Below, in pieces: positions 4,951-5,078 of a stretch of 5,078 nucleotides of DNA. The stretch is from contig JAUVKK010000091.1 in the NCBI GenBank assembly GCA_030596305.1, positions 1 through 5,078 of the forward strand, in the 5' to 3' direction. Under the pieces are notes generated by a model, which was given only the letters and a program-made list of their open reading frames with translations, made no database searches and was not told where the DNA came from. The DNA is from Helicobacteraceae bacterium (GTDB lineage Bacteria > Campylobacterota > Campylobacteria > Campylobacterales > Sulfurimonadaceae). The position numbers were made by a program, and so were the translations under genes. How positions within the stretch are numbered: the stretch's first letter is position 1; each line of letters opens with the position of its first letter.

Positions 4951-5078
4951 TTAAAATTTTTGACTATTATTCAACAACGTAACAACCACATCAAAAGCTT
5001 CATCATAAGAAAAAAGATAAGGTCGAAGTTTTTGAGGTACTTTGAGAAGACGGCACTTCTCTTTAAACTCTTTTGACA
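4951..5078 (-). CDS. Unrecognised protein, C-terminal end (5' part outside window)
   Basis: The - strand frame is open from the window edge for 41 full codons and ends with TAA at 4953-4951. The fragment begins SKEFKEKCRLLKVPQKL, continues RPYLFSYDEAFDVVVTLLNN and ends SQKF. The mixed helix-like composition, with no early stops and codon use like the neighbours, supports a real gene rather than a chance frame. I do not recognise the family from this short piece. It is convergent with the pilus-like gene string, and the structured DNA between them would originally have formed the shared 3' intergenic region into which the insertion sequence jumped. Confidence 0.6.
   Translation of the reverse strand, partial: SKEFKEKCRLLKVPQKLRPYLFSYDEAFDVVVTLLNNSQKF

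Overview
The window reads as a chromosomal segment of a Campylobacterota (epsilonproteobacterial) genome, probably of the Sulfurimonas/Sulfurovum type. This rests on moderate-to-low GC, lysine/glutamate-rich and densely overlapping genes, and a compact set of envelope and pilus-assembly genes. The lineage is an inference from protein style, not from a marker gene.

Positions 1-2974 (+ strand) form one tightly packed gene string. It holds the 3' end of a DUF374-type lysophospholipid acyltransferase gene, a complete tyrosine recombinase with all six catalytic residues, and three genes resembling the PilM/GspL-PilN-PilO inner-membrane platform of type IV pili, type II secretion or DNA-uptake machines. 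Start and stop codons touch or overlap at every junction, so these genes are probably co-transcribed and translationally coupled. The string stops after the PilO-like gene: the PilP-like protein and secretin usually found next are absent.

Positions 3157-4464 are a complete IS110-family insertion sequence on the - strand, 1308 bp. Its DEDD recombinase (337 aa) has a 260-nt leader between the left end and the start codon. That leader encodes a well-supported bridge RNA. It contains two stem-internal loop-stem units in the order target loop, donor loop. Guide segments matching the left target flank, right target flank, right donor end and left donor end can all be read directly, and together they place the element ends around a CT core dinucleotide. 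The recombinase Shine-Dalgarno site lies wholly inside a hairpin. This is the most interesting system in the window.

Positions 2975-3156 and 4465-4950 are intergenic DNA that was continuous before the insertion. It contains several perfect palindromes, one on each side of the insertion point, and possibly decayed or very short coding pieces. The last 128 bases hold the 3' end of an unrecognised gene on the - strand, convergent with the pilus-like genes.
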